Notes under the pieces: model-generated
What the model saw: only the letters and a program-made list of their open reading frames with translations
Database searches by the model: none
Told to the model about the DNA's origin: nothing
Translations under genes and position numbers: made by a program
Part shown: one piece after another, positions 56,817 through 61,066 of the stretch
How the letters are laid out: each line of letters starts with the position of its first letter
Position numbering within the stretch: the first letter of the stretch is position 1
Source of the DNA: Clostridium sp. AM49-4BH
Lineage (GTDB): Bacteria > Bacillota > Clostridia > Lachnospirales > Lachnospiraceae
Assembly (NCBI RefSeq): GCF_003478335.1
Contig: NZ_QUFB01000015.1
Location: 2,171 to 63,236 of the forward strand
Direction of reading: 5' to 3'
DNA length: 61,066 nucleotides

Positions 56817-57686
56817 ATGCGTTATAAAGACCGGACAGGCAAGGAAGTTTGTGCGAATGGGCAGCAGGATGTATTCCTGCAAAAATTGTATGGAACAGCA
56901 CTGGGGCGCAAGCTGCTGTCAGTGTTAGTTCAGCCTGTTGTTTCAAGAATTGCAGGGCGATTTATGGACTCCGGCTTGTCTACTGTATTGGTTTCCCCAT
57001 TTGTTCAGAAAAATCATATCGACTTGTCACAATATGAAAAACAGGAATTTACCAGTTATAATGATTTCTTTACACGGAAGATCCGTCCGAGCAGCAGACC
57101 GTTTGCAGAGGCGGCAGAGGCGTTTACAGCACCGTGTGACAGTAAGCTTTCGGTGTATCCGATCACAGAGGAGGCGCAGTTTTGCATCAAAGATACACAG
57201 TATACGATGGAAAGTCTGACGAGAAGTAAGCGGGTTGCCAAAGAATATGAGGGGGGTATACTGTGCGTATTTCGTTTGACGGTGGATGATTACCATCGAT
57301 ATGCGTTTGTAGATGATGGAGAGCTTTCCAGAGAGTTTCATATTCCGGGAGTATATCATACCGTGAATCCTGTGGCAGGAGAATATTATCCGATCTATAA
57401 AGAAAATACCAGAGAGTTTTGTATTCAAAAGAGCAGACATTTTGGCCGTTTATTGTTGATGGAAGTGGGGGCATTGCTTGTTGGTAGAATTGTGAATCAT
57501 GACGTCGAGCAAACGGTATCTCGCGGGGAAGAAAAAGGATATTTTGAATTTGGCGGCTCCACGGTCATTGTAGCGGTACAAGCAGGTCAGGTACGCATAG
57601 ATGAGGATATTTGGCAAAATAGTGCAGAAGGTATTGAGACGGTTGTTAAACAGGGAGAAAAGATTGGAACCGGTCTAAAAGCCTGA
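56817..57686 (+). CDS. psd: Phosphatidylserine decarboxylase
   Basis: 289 residues. The conserved blocks YNDFFTRKIRP, CDSKLSVYPI, HRYAFVDDG, YHTVNPV and the self-cleavage motif FGGSTVIV (cut before Ser to form the pyruvoyl group) are present. It turns phosphatidylserine into phosphatidylethanolamine. It lies 24 bases after pssA. Confidence 0.95.
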   Translation: MRYKDRTGKEVCANGQQDVFLQKLYGTALGRKLLSVLVQPVVSRIAGRFMDSGLSTVLVSPFVQKNHIDLSQYEKQEFTSYNDFFTRKIRPSSRPFAEAAEAFTAPCDSKLSVYPITEEAQFCIKDTQYTMESLTRSKRVAKEYEGGILCVFRLTVDDYHRYAFVDDGELSREFHIPGVYHTVNPVAGEYYPIYKENTREFCIQKSRHFGRLLLMEVGALLVGRIVNHDVEQTVSRGEEKGYFEFGGSTVIVAVQAGQVRIDEDIWQNSAEGIETVVKQGEKIGTGLKA

Positions 57687-57691
57687 ATTGG

Positions 57692-57767
57692 CAGGGGTTG
57701 TGTAATTTATCGGATGCGTAGAATTGCAACAGGGGTTGTGTAGTTTACCGGATGCGAAGGATGGCAA
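57692..57767 (+). repeat. Two tandem 38-bp copies before the decarboxylase gene
   Basis: caggggttgtgtaatttat...cggatgcg starts at 57692 and again at 57730 with a few changes (about 80-85 percent identity). They lie right after the psd stop and before the ribosome site of the next gene, so they are leader or spacer sequence. Confidence 0.75.
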
Positions 57768-57789
57768 TAGGATTAAGAGGAGAATATTG

Positions 57790-59229
57790 TTGAGAACACC
57801 GATTTGTGATTTTGTAGAAGATTATCAAAATAGGAAGTGCAGCAGATTACACATGCCCGGTCATAAAGGGCATGTGTTTTTGGGTTGCGAACCGAAAGAT
57901 ATTACAGAGGTACAGGGAGCAGATGTGTTACATGCAGCAGAAGGAATCATTCGAGAAAGTCAGCAGAATGCCGCAATGTTGTTTAACACAGGACACACTT
58001 TTTATTCGACGGAGGGATCTTCGCTGTGCATTAAAGTTATGATCGATGCGTTGCTGCAGAGGGCAAAACGCACCGGGCGCTGGCAGCGGACAATGCGGCC
58101 GACAATATTGGCGGCTCGTAATGTTCACCGGGCAATGATCGATGCGTGTGCATTGCTGGATGTGGATATTATATTTTTGCGGGGAGAAGATTCCCATCTA
58201 TGTACGGCTGTCGTATCACCTCAAAGACTGCGGCAGACATTACAGGAACTATGTGGTAATGTGATAGGTGTGTATATAACCTCGCCGGATTATTTGGGAA
58301 ATATTCAGGATATTAGCGGTCTGTCCGGAGTGTGCAGGGAATACGATCTGCCTTTGGCAGTCGATAATGCGCATGGTGCATATTTGAATTTTTTGCAGGA
58401 ACCATTGCATCCTATGCAGCTTGGAGCTGATATATGCTGTGATTCAGCACACAAAACGCTTCCGGTGTTGACCGGGGGAGCATATTTACACATTGCGAAA
58501 CAGGCGTCCGATTTTTCAATTGAACGGATACCGCGGGCGATGGCACTGTTTGGCTCGACCAGCCCATCGTATCTGATATTACAGTCTTTGGATTATTGTA
58601 ATCATTACTTGGCAGACGATTATCCGGAGCGGCTACAGTCGTTTGTCAAACGTTTTCAGCAATGCGGGGAAACGCTGAGACAGTGTGGATTTGCGTTAAC
58701 CGGGCAGGAGCCGCTTAAGCTGACCATTTGTGCAGCAGCTATGTGTTTGGATGGAGAAAGGCTTGCTGAGCAGATGAGAAAAGCGCAGATAGAGTGTGAA
58801 TATGCAGATCATCAGTATGTGGTATTGATGGGGACACCGGAAAATACAGAACAAGATCTGGCGCGTATCGAACACTTTGCACGGACGTTTGATAGAATGC
58901 AGAAAGTCGAGTTGAGGCAGCAGATGCCAGAACATTTGGGACGGTATTTGCATCCACTATGTGAAGAAAACGCTAAGGAGACTGTGCCCGAGGCAGCGAC
59001 AAGGATCAGCACTCCTGCATTACGAGCCTGTACAATACGAGAGGCGGTAATGGCAGAATGTGAAGAAATCGCAGTATCGCAGGCAGAAGGACGTATTTGC
59101 GGAGCAGAGACGGTGTCGTGTCCGCCGGCAGTACCGATTGCCGTGTGTGGAGAAATCATTACGCAGAACATGATTCAGCAGTTTGAAGAATACAACATTA
59201 CAAAAGTGTCAGTGCTTGTCAAAGAATAA
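57790..59229 (+). CDS. Orn/Lys/Arg decarboxylase family PLP enzyme
   Basis: About 479 residues of the aspartate-aminotransferase fold used by basic amino-acid decarboxylases. The PLP lysine is in DSAHKTLPVLTGGAY (about residue 227), with HMPGHKG near the start, TPSYLILQSLD-like FGSTSPSYLIL after it, and NAHGAYL before it. The product would be a polyamine such as cadaverine, putrescine or agmatine; which one is not clear. No ATG is placed well. TTG 57790 or 57787 has aagaggaga upstream, so a non-ATG start is likely. The tandem repeat just upstream is a separate oddity. Confidence 0.85.
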   Translation: MRTPICDFVEDYQNRKCSRLHMPGHKGHVFLGCEPKDITEVQGADVLHAAEGIIRESQQNAAMLFNTGHTFYSTEGSSLCIKVMIDALLQRAKRTGRWQRTMRPTILAARNVHRAMIDACALLDVDIIFLRGEDSHLCTAVVSPQRLRQTLQELCGNVIGVYITSPDYLGNIQDISGLSGVCREYDLPLAVDNAHGAYLNFLQEPLHPMQLGADICCDSAHKTLPVLTGGAYLHIAKQASDFSIERIPRAMALFGSTSPSYLILQSLDYCNHYLADDYPERLQSFVKRFQQCGETLRQCGFALTGQEPLKLTICAAAMCLDGERLAEQMRKAQIECEYADHQYVVLMGTPENTEQDLARIEHFARTFDRMQKVELRQQMPEHLGRYLHPLCEENAKETVPEAATRISTPALRACTIREAVMAECEEIAVSQAEGRICGAETVSCPPAVPIAVCGEIITQNMIQQFEEYNITKVSVLVKE

Positions 59230-59251
59230 TGCATTTGCTATACTCGAAATG

Positions 59252-59267
59252 GCACGGTAAACCGTGC
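59252..59267 (+). other. Hairpin between the decarboxylase and galM genes
   Basis: gcacgg, taaa, ccgtgc: a perfect 6-bp stem with no T run. It lies in the short gap after the decarboxylase and could be a weak terminator or leader structure. Confidence 0.35.
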
Positions 59268-59309
59268 TTAGAGATGAACTGCTGATAATGGGATGGATTG
59301 GAGGAAATT

Positions 59310-60371
59310 ATGGGAATCGAAAAAGAAAATTATGGTGTAACAAAAGAGGGGAAACAGGTCACAAAATATACATTGACCAATGGACAGGGAGCCAGTGTTT
59401 CGTTTTTGGATTATGGTGCAGTGATCCAAAGCATTATTGTACCGGATAAGGATGGTAAATTAGAGGATGTAGTACTGGGCTATGATACATTAAGTGGCTA
59501 TGAGAGCAATGTGCCGAGTTTTGGATCGCCGGTAGGACGTTGTGCAAACCGTATTTCAAATGCTTGCTTTGTATTAAACGGTAAAGAGTATCCATTGGAT
59601 GATAATGATGGTACAAACTGTTTGCATGGCGGTTTTTTACGTTACAACTATTTGATGTATGATGCGGAATGTGCGACAAGTCAGGATGATGCAAGTGTAT
59701 CATTTTCAAGAGTTAGTCCGGATGGCGAGCAGGGATTTCCGGGAAATCTGACACTTACGATCACATATACTTGGAATGATGCCAACGAGTTAATGATCGA
59801 ATATAATGCGGTGAGTGATGCCGATACAATATTAAATATCACCAATCACAGTTATTTTAATATTGGTTGTGGTGGACAGGCTGCCGGAGATGTGTTGGGT
59901 GCACAGGTGCAGATTGCTTCAGCAAAATATACACCGATCAATGAAAAACGACTGCCAACAGGAGAAATTTGTGATGTTGCAGGAACAGCAATGGATTTTA
60001 GAGAGTTTCATGACATTGGTTCCAGAATCGGTGAAGATGATGCAAATGCTCAGACAGTATCCGGATATGATCACAATTATATTTTACCGGGCAATCCGGG
60101 CGAGATCTGCTATGCAGCTGCTGTGAGAGATCCGGAAAGTAGACGTATTGTGGAAGTGTTTACAGATATGCCGGGTGTACAGTTGTATACGGCGAAAGAG
60201 CTTGTAGAACAAGGTGGAAAAGGTGGCATTACCTATGGAAATTTCGGTGGTTTATGCTTTGAAACACAGCAGTACCCAAATGGAATTAATGAGCCGAAAT
60301 TCCCATCACCGATCCTTAAAGCAGGGGAAACCTTTGAATCAACGACAGTGTTCCGATTTGGAATTTATTAG
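59310..60371 (+). CDS. galM: Aldose 1-epimerase
   Basis: 353 residues. The epimerase signs are FLDYGAVIQSIIVPDKDG, VGRCANRISNACF, NCLHGGFLRYNY, NITNHSYFNIG (catalytic His) and CFETQQYPNGIN (catalytic Glu). It interconverts alpha and beta sugars such as galactose. ATG 59310 has ggagg seven bases upstream. It is the last clear gene of the window. Confidence 0.95.
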   Translation: MGIEKENYGVTKEGKQVTKYTLTNGQGASVSFLDYGAVIQSIIVPDKDGKLEDVVLGYDTLSGYESNVPSFGSPVGRCANRISNACFVLNGKEYPLDDNDGTNCLHGGFLRYNYLMYDAECATSQDDASVSFSRVSPDGEQGFPGNLTLTITYTWNDANELMIEYNAVSDADTILNITNHSYFNIGCGGQAAGDVLGAQVQIASAKYTPINEKRLPTGEICDVAGTAMDFREFHDIGSRIGEDDANAQTVSGYDHNYILPGNPGEICYAAAVRDPESRRIVEVFTDMPGVQLYTAKELVEQGGKGGITYGNFGGLCFETQQYPNGINEPKFPSPILKAGETFESTTVFRFGIY

Positions 60372-60510
60372 TTGAAGCACGTATTTTTGGAATTTATTCA
60401 TTGATTTGAGCTTTTTTGGAAGCTACCGGTTGAAGTGTACATTTTTAGCATTTATTAGATGAATTGCGCATTTTTAGAAATCTGTTTGTTGGGTGTGCAT
60501 TAAATATGTG
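60372..60510 (+). repeat. Degenerate tandem repeat after galM
   Basis: Roughly 58-bp units, each with two half-units of the type gttgaagYRYRYattttt, at about 60373 and 60431, then a broken third unit at about 60489. Identity is modest, so the array is old. No gene is seen. Confidence 0.5.
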
Positions 60511-60524
60511 TTTAAAATGGGAGG

Positions 60525-60556
60525 GGGACTTGGCGGAGGGAGATCTGCCAAGTCCC
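60525..60556 (+). other. Strong hairpin downstream of galM
   Basis: gggacttggc (60525-60534), a 12-base loop, gccaagtccc (60547-60556): a perfect 10-bp GC-rich stem. No T run follows (gttaatgaaa), so it is not a classical terminator. It might still terminate galM or be part of an RNA. Confidence 0.55.
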
Positions 60557-60685
60557 GTTAATGAAAATGATTATGAAAAAAGTAAGTAATGTAATCAACT
60601 TACAAGTAATAAGTTACCGAAAAACTGTGTGCGTCTTGTGGTAAAAGTATGAACATTTTGTGAAAACGTTCATATAAATAATTAA

Positions 60686-60736
60686 AACTTTCCATACTGG
60701 AAATCACTGTCGAAACCACATATTGCTTATTATGTC
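60686..60736 (+). repeat. Dispersed ~51-bp intergenic repeat, copy B
   Basis: Partner of 3450-3500 (see there). Here it begins aaactttccatactggaa, which also forms the small hairpin ttcca/tac/tggaa. It lies 120 bases before the long palindrome. Confidence 0.55.
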
Positions 60737-60858
60737 GGAAAATAATAGCTATTTTGCAGCCGACAAAGTGAATTGTCCTACCATCAAGAAAACTAAGACA
60801 ATTGCCGCAGAATGCAGAGTTTTTACGTGATTTCTTATTTTGTTAAGTCTCTGATGAA
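60737..60858. other. Intergenic stretch with a 7-bp dyad
   Basis: No gene seen. The inverted pair aattgtc and gacaatt stands at about 60771-60803. The remainder is AT-rich. Confidence 0.3.
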
Positions 60859-61060
60859 TACATGCCTGAAGGAGTGTCTGAGATGTCCCGGTTTAGCAAG
60901 GTATCATCCATTTTTGGACGGGACGCTTTCGCTACGATGCGCTACGTCACGTTACTTAATGTCTCTGAAATACGAGACATAAGTAACGACGAGCGCAAAG
61001 TCCCTTTCAAAAATGATGAATACCTTGCTTCCGGGACTTCGAGTTTCCGAAAGGCATGTA
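60859..61060. repeat. ~200-nt long imperfect palindrome (MITE-like hairpin element)
   Basis: The two halves are inverted copies. tacatgcct at 60859 matches aggcatgta ending at 61060. gtcccgg...agcaaggtat near 60894 matches ataccttgcttccgggac. catttttg matches caaaaatg. tgcgctacgtcacgttact matches agtaacgacgagcgca. cgttacttaatgtctc matches gagacataagtaacg. The loop is tgaaatac (about 60966-60973). The left arm carries an insert of about 12 bases. It could be a non-autonomous transposable element or a long structured RNA. No transposase gene is in view, and the window ends six bases later. Confidence 0.75.
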
Positions 61061-61066
61061 AATCAA

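Overview
The window looks like a chromosome segment from a Lachnospiraceae-type member of the Clostridia. The evidence is a SCIFF ranthipeptide with its radical-SAM maturase, two alpha/beta-type spore proteins, a DUF3881-like protein, an [FeFe]-hydrogenase maturase (HydF), a PurO-type IMP cyclohydrolase beside a separate AICAR transformylase, HemZ, and CheV (a chemotactic, probably motile cell). The genus cannot be fixed from this sequence alone.

Layout. 1-3414: end of an rRNA operon (23S, then a structured spacer with internal repeats and a terminator; no 5S seen). 3430-4411: ZIP metal transporter behind a metalloregulator-like operator. 4440-11094: a sulfate-activation block, with cysD (broken by a one-base deletion), a cysN-cysC fusion, a CHR-family anion transporter, a shikimate-kinase-like gene on the other strand, and a PAPS-dependent sulfotransferase with an unassigned N-terminal domain. 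Tandem repeats lie in front of both cysD and the sulfotransferase. 11216-13165: CheV and a cytosolic subtilisin. 13326-19396: two CDP-glycerol glycerophosphotransferase-like proteins around a secreted FN3 protein, then a GNAT. 19464-26679: housekeeping genes (Rel, MBL hydrolase, HemZ, AspS, PAP2). 26798-29987: spore proteins, SCIFF and its maturase, an orphan gene. 30052-33423: AraC regulator, HAD phosphatase, three unknown minus-strand genes. 33540-43442: mostly purine and chorismate genes (PurO, AICARFT, AroC, a NagZ-like lipoprotein, PurF, PurB, PurA). 43528-50555: a class A penicillin-binding protein that has lost its catalytic residues, a DUF3881-like protein, DegV, ProA, HydF. 50615-59229: membrane-lipid genes (two flippase-like proteins, PAP2, PssA, Psd) with YigZ, RarA and an Orn/Lys/Arg decarboxylase. 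59310-60371: GalM. 60372-61066: no gene, but degenerate tandem repeats, a strong hairpin, a dispersed repeat and a ~200-nt long imperfect palindrome.

How the genes may work together. The sulfate block can make PAPS (ATP sulfurylase plus APS kinase) and use it (sulfotransferase), yet no PAPS or sulfite reductase lies nearby. This points to sulfation of a product rather than cysteine synthesis. The glycerophosphotransferases just downstream make a surface polymer one possible acceptor, which is inference.

Caution on sequence quality. Five otherwise well-conserved reading frames (cysD, hemZ, the AICAR transformylase gene, the NagZ-like gene and an orphan gene at 29 kb) are each interrupted by exactly one missing base, at least four of them in a short run of identical bases. 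Uncorrected sequencing deletions explain this better than five separate pseudogenes. All calls rest on reading the sequence; no database search was run.
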